Shown: piece by piece, positions 52,710-61,462 of the stretch | How the letters are laid out: each line of letters opens with the position of its first letter | How positions within the stretch are numbered: the first letter of the stretch is position 1 | From: DAITPV01 sp050692555 | Lineage (GTDB): Bacteria; Actinomycetota; UBA4738; CALAEC01 | NCBI GenBank assembly: GCA_050692555.1 | Contig: JBOGVS010000010.1 | Coordinates: 1-64,000 of the forward strand | Direction of reading: 5' to 3' | DNA: 64,000 bases | The notes under the pieces: model-generated | The model's database searches: none | What the model saw: only the letters and a program-made list of their open reading frames with translations | Told to the model about the DNA's origin: nothing | Made by a program: the position numbers and the translations under genes

Positions 52710-53176
52710 TGGCCACCGGCGAGCGGGCCGTGGCCACGAACCGCCGGGCCCGTCACGACTACGAGATCGAGGAGACCTTCGAAGCGGGCATGGTCCTTAC
52801 CGGCTCGGAGGTCAAATCCCTGCGGGCGGGCCAGGCCTCGCTGGCCGAGGCCTACGCGCGGCTGGATGGGGGCGAGGTGTGGGTCGAGAACCTCCACATC
52901 CCTCCCTACAGCCATGGATCTCCGCAGGAGAGGGACCCTCGACGGCGCCGGAAGCTGCTGCTCCACCGGAAAGAGATCGACCGGCTGGTCGGGAAGATCC
53001 AGGAACGCGGCCTGACCCTGGTTCCCCTCCGCCTGTACTTTCGCCGCGGGCGGGCCAAGATCGAGCTGGGTCTGGGGCGGGGCCGCCGGAGGTTCGAGAA
53101 GCGCCAGGCCATCGCGGAGCGGGAGCATCGGCGGGAGATGGAGCGGGCGGCCTCCCAGCGGCACCGCCGCCGGTAG
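52709..53176 (+). CDS. smpB: SsrA-binding protein SmpB
   Basis: A 155-residue protein. The ATG shares its A with the preceding stop. NRRARHDYEIEETFEAGMVLTGSEVKSLRAGQASLAEAYARLDGGEVWVENLHIPPY is the SmpB fold and the tail RRRFEKRQAIAEREHRREMERAA is the basic helix that enters the decoding site. It delivers tmRNA to stalled ribosomes, and the tmRNA gene lies 42 bp downstream. Confidence 0.95.
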   Translation: MATGERAVATNRRARHDYEIEETFEAGMVLTGSEVKSLRAGQASLAEAYARLDGGEVWVENLHIPPYSHGSPQERDPRRRRKLLLHRKEIDRLVGKIQERGLTLVPLRLYFRRGRAKIELGLGRGRRRFEKRQAIAEREHRREMERAASQRHRRR

Positions 53177-53218
53177 GGACCCCGCGCCGGGTCTCCTATA
53201 CTGAAAGGGAACTGAATA

Positions 53219-53567
53219 GGGGGTGACCTGGCTTCGACTTGGGTGATTGCCGCCCGGGGGAAGCGGGCCGAGGTTCCCGGAGTCCTCGTTAAAGAGCCGG
53301 GACCAACACAAGCGCCGACGATTACGCGCTCGCTGCCTAGTTAGCTAGGTAGCCGTCCGCCGTGGCTCGCCTGTGGCCACGGGCCGGACGTCATCAACAG
53401 GCTTACCCGGCAGGGTGCGCCTCGTGCCCCGCCGGGGACATCTCAGCGAGGCTGGTCCGGCGGACCTCCGCCTGTGGGAACCGCCGGACGAGATCGATCC
53501 GCAGGCTGCGCCCGGAGAAGACCCGGACGGTCGCCCGAGGACGCGGGTTCGATTCCCGCCACCTCCA
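53219..53567 (+). ncRNA. ssrA: transfer-messenger RNA
   Basis: The 5' end GGGGGTG (53219-53225) pairs with CACCTCC (53560-53566) as acceptor stem, with one G-T pair. GACCTGGCTTCGAC follows the 5' end and GGGTTCGATTCCCGCC is the T arm near the 3' end. The tag frame is read from about ACC 53302 to TAG 53338-53340 and encodes a tag ending DYALAA, as in other actinobacteria. The 3' CCA is not encoded (genomic ACGA). A TATACT -10 box is at 53197-53202. It rescues stalled ribosomes together with SmpB just upstream. Confidence 0.93.
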
Positions 53568-53759
53568 CGAGCGCCACCGCATCCGTGACACGGATCCCCG
53601 TCGGCTGAGCCCACATCCACAGTTCGAGATTCTCCGGTCTGTTGTCCTCACGCCATCTCGGCTCAAGGAGAACGTGCGACCGCGGCAGCATGCCGCCTAT
53701 GCTCAAGCGCGCGAGGACGAGCGGCGCTGCGGAAGGGCGCGAGGAACAGGGGGACGGAT
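53568..53759 (+). other. intergenic gap after tmRNA
   Basis: 192 bp with no convincing gene. TATGCT (53698-53703) is a -10 candidate for the next gene, and AGGGGGA lies just before its start. No clear terminator for tmRNA was found. Confidence 0.4.
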
Positions 53760-54149
53760 ATGTCCGAGGCGATCGTGTACATGGACACGTCGGAGGTTCG
53801 CCAGGGAGCGCTCGACGAGCTCAAGACGGCCCTCGGAGAGCTGGTCGCTTTCGTCGAAGCGAACGAGCCCCAGCTCATCGCCTACAACGTCCACCTGAGC
53901 GATGACGGCACCCACGTGACCGTCATGCACATGCATCCGGACTCTGCATCGCTCGAGTACCACATGGAGGTTGCTGGCCCGGTATTTCGGCGGTTCGTGG
54001 ACCTCGTCACGCTGTCATCGATCGATATCTACGGTAGCCCCAGCGAGAAGGTCCTGAGGCAGTTGCACGAGAAGGCACGGTTGTTGGGAAGCGGAGCTGT
54101 GGTGGTCCATGGGCTCCACGCAGGATTCACCCGTTTCGGGGCCCGCTGA
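53760..54149 (+). CDS. antibiotic-biosynthesis-monooxygenase-like dimeric barrel protein
   Basis: A 129-residue protein with a ferredoxin-like layout: VYMDTSEVRQGALDELKTALGELVAFV, PQLIAYNVHLSDDGTHVTVMHMHPDSASLEYHMEVAGPVFRRFVDLV. The run of strand, helix, His-rich strand (VTVMHMHPD) and helix resembles ABM/dimeric alpha-beta barrel proteins, some of which bind haem or oxidise small quinones. The His pair may bind a metal or haem. Substrate unknown; independent gene with a putative promoter in the gap before it. Confidence 0.55.
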   Translation: MSEAIVYMDTSEVRQGALDELKTALGELVAFVEANEPQLIAYNVHLSDDGTHVTVMHMHPDSASLEYHMEVAGPVFRRFVDLVTLSSIDIYGSPSEKVLRQLHEKARLLGSGAVVVHGLHAGFTRFGAR

Positions 54150-54270
54150 GAAGAGGCCATTCCTCAGCGGATGCACCCACCCTCCCCGTCGGGTCGGACG
54201 TGGGGGCGCATGAGATCGGCCGTCCCCCTGAAGGCTTCAATTCCTCCCCCGATAGGCCGATCCCTCTGAG

Positions 54271-56328
54271 GTGACCGGAACGAGGACCCTCAGGGGTCGG
54301 GGCGCACCGCTGTTCCTCCTGGTGGTATCCGTCCTCCTGGTGGCCGTCAGTCTGGGGTTCGGCTATGCGCAGCAGATCAAGGCGCGGACCGAGCTCCACA
54401 CCCATCTGCGGACGGTGGCCCGGGAAGAGACCGTGGCCCTGGCCAACTACTTCGAGCGAGCTCGTTCCATCGTGCTGCTCACCGCCCGGAACCCCTCCTT
54501 CGCGGATTTCTACGAGGCGCCCGGATCGCGCAGGGCCAAGATCGCCGAGGGTGGTCCGGTGGTCGGGGAGCCGAATCAGGCCCTGGACTATCTCCAGGAG
54601 CTGTACCCCACCAGCATCGGCGAGTCCTGTTTCATCGACGTCGGGGGCGGGGAGAACTCCCGGGTCGTCCGGGGCGTGTACGCGCAGCCCGACGAGCTCT
54701 CGCCGGACGAGTCCGCGAACCCGTTCTTCGATCCCACCTTCGCCATGGAGGAAGGCCAGGTCTACCAGGCGGAACCATACGTCTCGCCGGACACCGGGGA
54801 GTGGGTGATCTCCAACTCCACCCCGATGCCCTGGGACGAGGAGCAGGAGCGGGCCATCGTCCACTACGAGGTGACGGTGGAGAGCTTCCGGATCGAGGCG
54901 GAGGGGCTCGCCGAAGACACCGAGGTGGTCGTCCTGGACGAGCGGTCCGGTCAGGTGGTCATCGATTCGAGCCGGCCGCAGGTGAAGGGCGCCGGGCTGG
55001 GACGGGGACCCGACGAGGGGTACGCGGGGATCCTGTCGTCAGGATCGGATTCCGGGCTCACCGAGATCGACGGCGCCGCGGCGGCCTTCCGTCGCCTTCC
55101 GGCGACCGAAGGTAATGCCAACCGGTGGATCGTGGTGGCCACCTCCGAGCATCCCTTCGGTTTCCTGGCGTCGGTGGGGGTCGGTCCCCCGGGGATGCTC
55201 CTGGCCTCGTTGGTCCTCCTCACGGTGGGCATCGGCAACTTCCGCACCGCGCAGCGAGAGCTCACCACGGCCGCGCTGACGGACGGGCTGACCGGGCTGG
55301 GGAACCGGCGGCAGTTGATGGCGACCCTCGAGGACGCCATCGAGAGCGCCACGCTCGAGCAACCGATCCGAGTGGCGATCTTCGATCTCGACGGGTTCAA
55401 GAGCTACAACGACGCGTTCGGCCATCCCGCGGGGGACGCCTTGCTCCAACGTCTCAGCAGGAAGCTCAAGGACATGGTGGGGCGTCGCGGAACCGTGTAT
55501 CGGCTGGGGGGCGACGAGTTCTGTCTGCTGACCGGGGAGGCCGGGGGCGTCGGCCATGCCCTGGTGGAGGCGGCCTCCATGGCTTTGTCGGAGCGCGGAG
55601 AGGGCTTCATGGTCACCAGCTCGAAGGGTTCGTGCCTGGTGCCGACCGAAGCCCGGGAGGTATCCGAGGCGCTACGCATCGCAGACACCCGGATGTACGC
55701 GGAGAAGCTCATCCGGCGACCCTCGCCCGAGCGCCAGAGCCGGGATGTCCTGCTCCGCGCTCTCCAGGAGCGCTATCCGGAGCTCTCGGCTCACCTCGAG
55801 GCCGTGGGGGAGTACGCCGAGATGGTCGGGCGGCATCTGGGCCTGGAAGGGACGGACCTCGCGAAGGTCCGCCGCGCCGGCGAGCTGCACGATGTGGGCA
55901 AGGTGGCCATCCCGGACGTGATCCTTCGCAAGCCCGGTCCACTGGACGAGGAGGAGTGGGCGTTCCTACGGCGTCACAGCCTGGTGGGGGAGCGGATCCT
56001 GGAGGCCGCTCCGTCACTCTCGAACGTGGCGAAGCTCGTGCGGGCCCATCACGAGCGGTGGGACGGTTCCGGCTACCCCTCGGGGCTTGCGGGAGAAGAC
56101 ATCCCTCTCGGCGCTCGCATCGTGGCGGTATGCGACGCGTACCACGCCATGGTGGCGGGCCGAGCCTACCAGCGGGCCAAGACGCACGGGGAGGCCCTCG
56201 CGGAGCTCCGGGAGTTCGCCGGGACCCAGTTCGACGCTTCGGTGGTGGAGGCGTTCTGCGAGATGGTCAACGACGTGCCACCTCCAGATCACCTGGACGC
56301 GCTGACCCACCGCCACGAGTACGCCTGA
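54271..56328 (+). CDS. membrane sensor with GGDEF and HD-GYP domains (c-di-GMP turnover)
   Basis: A 685-residue protein from GTG 54271. A helix (about 10-30), an extracellular sensor region of Cache type (about 40-300) and a second helix (about 308-328) are followed by a diguanylate cyclase domain with GGDEF at 413-417 and an HD-GYP phosphodiesterase domain with HD at 540-541 and GYP at 601-603. Both catalytic motifs are intact, so one protein could make and break c-di-GMP (or act on another cyclic dinucleotide). There is no RxxD inhibition site before GGDEF. No partner gene is adjacent. It is convergent with the patatin operon. Confidence 0.9.
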   Translation: MTGTRTLRGRGAPLFLLVVSVLLVAVSLGFGYAQQIKARTELHTHLRTVAREETVALANYFERARSIVLLTARNPSFADFYEAPGSRRAKIAEGGPVVGEPNQALDYLQELYPTSIGESCFIDVGGGENSRVVRGVYAQPDELSPDESANPFFDPTFAMEEGQVYQAEPYVSPDTGEWVISNSTPMPWDEEQERAIVHYEVTVESFRIEAEGLAEDTEVVVLDERSGQVVIDSSRPQVKGAGLGRGPDEGYAGILSSGSDSGLTEIDGAAAAFRRLPATEGNANRWIVVATSEHPFGFLASVGVGPPGMLLASLVLLTVGIGNFRTAQRELTTAALTDGLTGLGNRRQLMATLEDAIESATLEQPIRVAIFDLDGFKSYNDAFGHPAGDALLQRLSRKLKDMVGRRGTVYRLGGDEFCLLTGEAGGVGHALVEAASMALSERGEGFMVTSSKGSCLVPTEAREVSEALRIADTRMYAEKLIRRPSPERQSRDVLLRALQERYPELSAHLEAVGEYAEMVGRHLGLEGTDLAKVRRAGELHDVGKVAIPDVILRKPGPLDEEEWAFLRRHSLVGERILEAAPSLSNVAKLVRAHHERWDGSGYPSGLAGEDIPLGARIVAVCDAYHAMVAGRAYQRAKTHGEALAELREFAGTQFDASVVEAFCEMVNDVPPPDHLDALTHRHEYA

Positions 56329-56332
56329 AGCG

Positions 56333-57169
56333 TCAGTCCCGAGACCCCATCCACGCCTTCCCGGCCCGGTCGAGCTCCCTGGCCGCCTGGGCCAGCCCCG
56401 CCTCGAGGGCCTCCGCTCGCCTACCCGGGTCGAGCGGGTTGGGTCCGATGGCCTCCAGGGCTTCCCGGTCCGGCGAGACGATCACCACACTGGCGTCTCC
56501 CAGGGCTACGACCTCGTCCTCCAACGAGCCCTCCAGCCCGAGGGTATAGGGGGCCAGGATCGCCACGGGGTTGTAGCCGGCCGCGAGGTCGGAGTTGTTG
56601 ATCGAGCGAACGCCTCCGTCCATGTATCGGCGGCCGTCGATGCCGACCGGCGGCCACACCCCCGGTACCGCGCAGCTGGCCGCGACGGCCTGGACCAACG
56701 GGACGCCGGAGTCCCGGTCCCAGACCACGAACCTCCCGTCGCCGGCGTCCACGGCGGTGATCAGGAGCTTGCGCTCCGGCCACTGGTGACTTGGCAGGCG
56801 CGATGCGATGACTCCTAGTCGCTCGGTCTCGCTCACCCTCGACGACGTGAGGGCCATCTCCCCGATCCGGGCTCGAAGCTCCTGGGGGGTCCGACCTTTC
56901 TTCCTCAGGGCGACGATCGCGGCGACCATCTGCCCGGGGTCGAGCTCAGGGGCGGCCGGCGCCGCCTCGGAGGCACGGCGGGACGCCGCCACATCAACGA
57001 GGTCGACGCCCGTGGCGATCAGGGCACCCACGAAGGAGCCCGCCGAGGTCCCCACGATGAGGTCGGCGGCCGTGAGATCCACCCCACCGTCCCGCAAACC
57101 CCTGAGGACCCCGAGCTCCCACCAGATCCCGGTGACACCGCCACCGCCGAGGACGAGGGCCCGCTCCAC
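56333..57169 (-). CDS. patatin-like phospholipase
   Basis: A 278-residue protein with the patatin fold. The oxyanion hole loop LGGGGVTG (7-14), the nucleophile motif GTSAG with Ser42, and the Asp of the dyad in MDGGVRS near residue 186 are all present. These enzymes hydrolyse acyl chains of phospholipids or neutral lipids. The start is GTG 57169, 6 nt after the MBL gene stop; it is the last gene of the four-gene reverse operon. The end lies 4 nt from the end of the GGDEF gene on the other strand. Confidence 0.85.
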   Translation of the reverse strand: MERALVLGGGGVTGIWWELGVLRGLRDGGVDLTAADLIVGTSAGSFVGALIATGVDLVDVAASRRASEAAPAAPELDPGQMVAAIVALRKKGRTPQELRARIGEMALTSSRVSETERLGVIASRLPSHQWPERKLLITAVDAGDGRFVVWDRDSGVPLVQAVAASCAVPGVWPPVGIDGRRYMDGGVRSINNSDLAAGYNPVAILAPYTLGLEGSLEDEVVALGDASVVIVSPDREALEAIGPNPLDPGRRAEALEAGLAQAARELDRAGKAWMGSRD

Positions 57170-57175
57170 GCTGGC

Positions 57176-58024
57176 TCAGTCGCCCAGGCTGAGCTCCATG
57201 CCTTCGTAGGCCAGGACCGGTTCGGGGCCCGCCCCTTCCCACAGCCCCGTGGCCCGCTCCAGGAGACGCTCGAGGTCATCGTCGGTGTGCAACGGATCGT
57301 GATGGAACATCACCAGCTGCCGGGCCTCCACGATCTGAGCGAACGTCACCACGTGCACCACGCTGGAGTGCCCCCACCCCACTCGCTGCGTGTATTCCTC
57401 TTCGGTGTACTGGGAGTCGTGGAACAGGAGGTCGGCCTGATGGGCCACGGCGTGGCCGCTGATCCACTCCGGCTCCACGGTCCGGAGGTCCACGCCGAGC
57501 GCCGGCTCGTGGTCGGGGATGTAGGCCAGGCTCTGCCCGTTCTCGGAGACACGGAAGCCAACCGTGGGTCCCCGGTGCGAGACGGGACGGGCCCGGATCA
57601 GCGCGTTGCCGATCTTCCAGTCGTCGTCCGGCACGTCGTGGAAGGTCGGCTTCGAGGGGATGTCCGACAAATGGATGGGGAACAGTGGAGGAGATAGGTA
57701 CCGGGCGATGCGCCGCTCCAGGCTCCGAAGGGGGGACGGCGGCCCCCAGATGTGGAGGTCCACGTCGGGGCGCCACAGCGGGCCGAAGAACCCCAGGCCC
57801 TCCAGGTGGTCGAGGTGCAGGTGGGTGAGGAACAGATGGATCGTCCGGGGAAGCTCCTCGTTCAGGGCGATGCCAAGCGGACGGATCCCGGTGCCCGCGT
57901 CGAGGATGATCAGGGACTCGTCATCCAGCCGGAGCTCCACGCACGAGGTGTTGCCTCCGTAGCGAACCGTTTCCGGACCGGGTGACGCCAGCGAGCCCCG
58001 GCATCCCCAGATCCTTGCCTGCAC
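57176..58024 (-). CDS. MBL-fold hydrolase
   Basis: A 282-residue metallo-beta-lactamase-fold protein. GGNTSCVEL and ILDAGTGIRPLG precede the zinc motif LTHLHLDHLEG (HxHxDH), with further His in PVSHRGPTVGFRV, IPDHEPAL and MFHHDP, the usual order of the RNase Z/cyclic-nucleotide phosphodiesterase branch. GTG 58024 was chosen because the protein begins VQARIWGCRGSLASPGPETVRYGGNTS, the normal family start, and GCGAGGGA precedes it; upstream codons read as shadow. It is 1 nt from the PAS gene stop. Confidence 0.8.
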   Translation of the reverse strand: MQARIWGCRGSLASPGPETVRYGGNTSCVELRLDDESLIILDAGTGIRPLGIALNEELPRTIHLFLTHLHLDHLEGLGFFGPLWRPDVDLHIWGPPSPLRSLERRIARYLSPPLFPIHLSDIPSKPTFHDVPDDDWKIGNALIRARPVSHRGPTVGFRVSENGQSLAYIPDHEPALGVDLRTVEPEWISGHAVAHQADLLFHDSQYTEEEYTQRVGWGHSSVVHVVTFAQIVEARQLVMFHHDPLHTDDDLERLLERATGLWEGAGPEPVLAYEGMELSLGD

Positions 58025-58025
58025 G

Positions 58026-58439
58026 CTATCCCTCGCCCCGCTCCCAGAAGATGGCCACCGCCCCGACGAACTCGTCGGTCCGGGCGAACAGCGGGAAGGC
58101 GGTGACCGCGATGTTCCGGCGCACACCGTCCAGCCCGGTGATCACCAGCCCCCGGTGAGCGGGGTGGCGGCCGACCAGGGCCTGGGTGAGCGGCAGATCA
58201 TCGGAGTCCAGCTTCTCCCCCGAGTCGGGGTCCTCGGGATAGAACCTCGTTCCCCACTCCTCGGGGGACAGCTCCCCCGTCTCCGCGAAGCTCTGGCCGA
58301 GGATCGACTCGGCCGGTTCGTTGAAGTAGACCAGGGTGCCGTCGGGGTCGACGAGGAACATCGGCGTGGCGATGCTGGAGGCCAGCCCGCGGCCCAGGAT
58401 GAGAACGAGGTTGTGCTCCTCGGTAGGCACGGGGGTCAC
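58026..58439 (-). CDS. single-domain PAS protein
   Basis: A 137-residue protein that is almost entirely one PAS domain: IATPMFLVDPDGTLVYFNEPAESILGQSFAETGELSPEEWGTRFYPED, then RGLVITGLDGVRRNIAVTAFPLFARTDEFVGAVAIFWE. No output domain is attached, so it must signal through another protein. The GTG at 58439 overlaps the stop of the amphipathic gene (GTGA), so the two are coupled. Ligand unknown. Confidence 0.78.
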   Translation of the reverse strand: MTPVPTEEHNLVLILGRGLASSIATPMFLVDPDGTLVYFNEPAESILGQSFAETGELSPEEWGTRFYPEDPDSGEKLDSDDLPLTQALVGRHPAHRGLVITGLDGVRRNIAVTAFPLFARTDEFVGAVAIFWERGEG

Positions 58440-59002
58440 GCCTTGTCGCCCTTCCCCACCACACCCTCGATGACGTCTCGCGGAAGCGAGGCGGCGGCCC
58501 GGAGCCCCTTCTTCACGGCCTCGACGGCGTCCTTGGAGACCTCGCCGGCGGCCTCGACCGCGGCCTCCGCGGCGCCCTTGGCCACTCCGGCCACGTCCTT
58601 CCCAACCCGTCCGGCGGCCTCCACCGCACCCTCCACCGCGGCCACGGCGGTCCCCGCCACGTCCCCTCCGACCTCGACGGCACCCTTCACCGCGGCCCGA
58701 ACGGCGTGGCGAGCCCCGTCGATCACGTCGCCGCCCACCTCGGCCACTGCCTGCACGGCTCCGGACACCACGCCCTTGGCTCCGGCCGCAAGCTCGACGC
58801 CGGCCTCCGAGGTGCCCCGGACGGCGCCCTTCACGGTGTCGGTGACCACGCCGACCGTTGCTGCGGCGACCTCGCTGGCGCTTCGCAACGCCCCCGTGAC
58901 CAGGTCGGTAGCGGTCTGGCGCACGGCGTCCACGATGTCGCCTGTCCCCTTCACCACCCCGACCACTGCGTTCTTGGCCTTCTCTACCAGGTTCTCGGCC
59001 AC
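58436..59002 (-). CDS. low-complexity amphipathic helical protein (Ala/Val/Gly/Lys repeats)
   Basis: A 188-residue protein from GTG 59002, preferred over GTG 59008 because AGGAGGT (59011-59017, reverse strand) then has about 8 nt spacing. Nearly the whole protein repeats short blocks such as VVGVVKGTGDIVDAV, AVKGAVEVGGDVAGTAV and AGEVSKDAVEAVKKG: small residues plus regularly placed Lys, Asp and Glu. This is the pattern of amphipathic 11-residue repeats seen in LEA, apolipoprotein-like or perilipin-like proteins. It has no Cys and no clear catalytic residues. Lipid-surface binding or desiccation protection is inferred; it heads the operon with PAS, MBL and patatin genes. Confidence 0.65.
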   Translation of the reverse strand: MAENLVEKAKNAVVGVVKGTGDIVDAVRQTATDLVTGALRSASEVAAATVGVVTDTVKGAVRGTSEAGVELAAGAKGVVSGAVQAVAEVGGDVIDGARHAVRAAVKGAVEVGGDVAGTAVAAVEGAVEAAGRVGKDVAGVAKGAAEAAVEAAGEVSKDAVEAVKKGLRAAASLPRDVIEGVVGKGDKA

Positions 59003-59033
59003 GCTCACTCACCTCCTGTGCTCGGTTCGGTCC

Positions 59034-59064
59034 ACTATAGGCGGGCGGTGCTCGGGGGGGAACA
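59034..59064 (-). promoter_or_regulatory. promoter of the amphipathic-PAS-MBL-patatin operon
   Basis: On the reverse strand TATAGT occupies 59034-59039, with TGTTCC (59059-59064) as a weak -35 at 19-nt spacing. A strong Shine-Dalgarno AGGAGGT follows at 59011-59017. Confidence 0.5.
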
Positions 59065-59089
59065 CAGGAGGCCACGCTATGCTCGGGCC

Positions 59090-60148
59090 ATGCGCGACGA
59101 GGTGCGCCTCACGAAATACAGCCACGGGGCCGGCTGAGCCTGCAAGCTCAGTCCACAGGACCTGGCTCAGGTGCTGGGCCAGCTGACCCCCACCGAATAC
59201 CCCGGCGACGTCCTGGTGGCCGCGGACACCCGGGACGACGCCGCCGTGTACCGTCTGCCCGGCGGCACCGCCCTGGTGCAGACGGTGGACTTCTTCACGC
59301 CCATCGTGGACGACCCGTTCGACTGGGGCCGCATCGCCGCAGCCAACGCGGTGAGCGACGTGTACGCCATGGGCGGGCGTCCGGCGCTGGCGCTCAACCT
59401 GGTGGCCTGGCCGGTGGACGATCTGCCGCTCGACCTCCTGGTGCGGGTGCTGGAGGGTGGGGCCAAGACCGCGGTGGAGGCCGGGATGGCCATCGTGGGC
59501 GGCCACAGCATCCATGACCCCGAGCCGAAGTACGGGATGGCCGTGACCGGCTTCGTCGATCCGGACCGGATGGTCAGGAACTCGACCGCTCCCGCGGGTG
59601 GTCGCCTGTTCCTCACCAAGCCTCTGGGCCTGGGGATCGTCACCACCGCGATCAAGCGGCAGGAGGCCTCTAGGGACCAGGTCGCCACGGCCGTGGACAC
59701 CATGGCCGCGTTGAACGCCCCGGCCGCGGAGGCCATGGTCGAGGCCGGGGCGGACGCCGCCACCGACGTCACCGGGTTCGGGCTCCTGGGCCACCTCCAC
59801 GAGATGCTCCTGGCCTCGGAGGTGGCCGCTCGTCTGGACGCCGCGGCCGTTCCGCTGCTCGCGGGTACGCTCGACCTGGCCAAGCGGGACGTGGTGCCGG
59901 GAGGGACGAAGGCGAACTACACCTATCTGCATCCGCACGTCGATTGGGGCGATCTCCCGACGAGCGAGCAACTGGTTCTGGCCGACGCCCAGACCTCCGG
60001 TGGGCTGCTAATCGCCGTGGCGGAGGAGCGGGCCTCCGGGCTGGCCGGGGCCCTGGAACAGCGAGCCGTGTCGTACCGGGACATCGGGGTCACCGAGGCC
60101 GGCGGGAGCGGACGGATCGCCATCCGGGGCAGGCTGTCCGAAGGCTGA
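59090..60148 (+). CDS. selD: selenide, water dikinase with in-frame UGA (selenocysteine)
   Basis: From ATG 59090 the frame reads MRDEVRLTKYSHGAG, then TGA at 59135-59137, then ACKLSPQDLAQVLG and on to 60148: 352 residues if UGA is read as selenocysteine (residue 16). Other SelD proteins have Cys or Sec exactly here, followed by the essential Lys, here Lys19. ADTRDDAAVY, DPFDWGRIAAANAVSDVYAMGG and TGFGLLGHLHEML match the rest of the family. It makes selenophosphate. A TATGCT box 6 nt before the ATG fits a leaderless mRNA. The other sel genes are not in the window. Confidence 0.9.
59135..59169 (+). promoter_or_regulatory. candidate bacterial SECIS hairpin in selD
   Basis: TGAGCC (59135-59140, starting with the Sec codon) pairs with GGCTCA (59164-59169); above an internal loop GTCC (59151-59154) pairs with GGAC (59158-59161) around ACA. 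A stem directly after the UGA is what SelB requires in bacteria. Confidence 0.6.
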
Positions 60149-60177
60149 ATCCGATCGCTCTGGTACGATTTTCCGTG

Positions 60178-60606
60178 ATGGACCTCTCCCGTTCGATGTT
60201 CGACGAGATCGTGGCCCACGCCCGTGCCGGCCTGCCCAACGAGGCCTGCGGCGTGCTCGCGGGTGAGAAGGGCCGTCCCGTCCGGGTCTACCCGATGCGG
60301 AACGCCGAGCAGAGCCCTGTGGTCTATCGCTTCGACGAGCGGGAGCAGCTCGAGGTGTTCAACGAGATCGAGGACAAGGGCTGGGATCTCCTGGGCTTCT
60401 TCCACTCCCACACCCACACCGAGGCCCAGCCGTCGCCGACCGACCGGGCTCACGCGCACTGGCCGGATCCCATCACCGGCAAGGAGGTCCCGGCCTACCC
60501 AGGCACCTCCTACCTGATACTTTCGCTGGCCGGGGACCGGCCGGAGCTCCGGGCGTTCCGGTTCGAGAACGGCCGCTCCGAAGAGGAGGAGGTGCGCATC
60601 TGGTGA
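60178..60606 (+). CDS. mec: JAMM-type metalloprotease (Mec-like)
   Basis: A 142-residue JAB1/MPN protein. The metal motif is complete: Glu22, then His76 and His78 in HSHTH, Asp89 after ten residues (TEAQPSPTD). Mycobacterial Mec removes cysteine from the CysO-cysteine adduct, and the carrier, activator and cysM genes here follow in order, so this is the likely protease. ATG 60178 lies 8 nt after TACGAT (60164-60169). The stop overlaps the next start. Confidence 0.9.
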   Translation: MDLSRSMFDEIVAHARAGLPNEACGVLAGEKGRPVRVYPMRNAEQSPVVYRFDEREQLEVFNEIEDKGWDLLGFFHSHTHTEAQPSPTDRAHAHWPDPITGKEVPAYPGTSYLILSLAGDRPELRAFRFENGRSEEEEVRIW

Positions 60607-61460
60607 GCGCACCCTTCACCGAGGATCAGGTCCGCCGCTACGCCCGGCACGTGATCCTCCCGGGCATCGGGGGGGATGGACAGCGACGGTTGATGGACGC
60701 CAGCGTGCTGGTCATCGGGGCCGGCGGCCTGGGATCGCCGGCGGCCATGTACCTCGCCGCCGCCGGCGTGGGGACCATCGGGCTGGTGGACTTCGACCGC
60801 GTGGAGCTGTCGAACCTGCAGCGCCAGCTCCTCCACGACACCGCCGACGTCGGGCGCCCCAAGGTGGAGTCGGGGAAGGAGCGGCTCGCCGGACTGAACC
60901 CCAACGTCGAGGTGGTCACCCACCCCACCCTGCTGACGTCGTCGAATGCGTTCGACGTGCTGGGCGGCTACGACGTGGTGGTGGACGGCACCGACAACTT
61001 CCCGGTCCGGTACCTGGTCAACGACGCCACCCAGATGCTCGGCAAGCCGCTGGTTTACGGGTCGATCTATCAATGGGAGGGCCAAGCCAGCGTGTTCCTG
61101 CCGGGCCCGGAGACCCCGTGCTATCGCTGCCTGTTCCCGGAGCCGCCACCTCCGGGCACCGTCCCCTCCTGCGCGGAGGGCGGGGTGTTCGGCGTCCTGC
61201 CCGGGATCATCGGCTCGATCCAGGCCGTGGAGGCCATCAAGCTGATCCTGGACGTGGGCCAGTCGCTGGCCGGCAAGCTGGTCCTGTACGACGCCCTGCG
61301 GAACGAGTTCACCACGGTGAAGCTGCGCTGGGACCTCGACTGCCCGGTGTGCGGAAAGCACCCGTCGGTGACCGAGCTGATCGACTACGAGGCGTTCTGC
61401 GGCCTGGCCCCGGGGCAGGCGCCCCCGGAAGCCGAGCACACCCCATCAGGGAGGGAGTGA
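60603..61460 (+). CDS. ThiF/MoeB-like adenylyltransferase (sulfur-carrier activator)
   Basis: A 285-residue E1-like protein. The ATP-binding VLVIGAGGLGSPAAMYLAAAGVG and the DFDRVELSNLQRQ arginine-rich segment are present, with the Asp near VDGTDNFPVRYLVND. CYRCLFP and CPVCGKH are the CxxC zinc pairs. The rhodanese domain that many actinobacterial homologs carry at the end is absent. It should adenylate the CysO-like C terminus for sulfur loading. GTG 60603 overlaps the mec stop. Confidence 0.88.
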   Translation: MSAPFTEDQVRRYARHVILPGIGGDGQRRLMDASVLVIGAGGLGSPAAMYLAAAGVGTIGLVDFDRVELSNLQRQLLHDTADVGRPKVESGKERLAGLNPNVEVVTHPTLLTSSNAFDVLGGYDVVVDGTDNFPVRYLVNDATQMLGKPLVYGSIYQWEGQASVFLPGPETPCYRCLFPEPPPPGTVPSCAEGGVFGVLPGIIGSIQAVEAIKLILDVGQSLAGKLVLYDALRNEFTTVKLRWDLDCPVCGKHPSVTELIDYEAFCGLAPGQAPPEAEHTPSGRE

Positions 61461-61462
61461 CG

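Noticed and set aside
53362..53898. Forward and reverse open frames crossing the tmRNA 3' half
   Set aside because: They lie in the tmRNA and its flank; the acceptor stem, T arm and tag frame explain the sequence.
59171..60148. selD starting at 59171
   Set aside because: It would miss the Sec/Cys and Lys residues of the active site; the upstream frame with in-frame UGA is a perfect family match.
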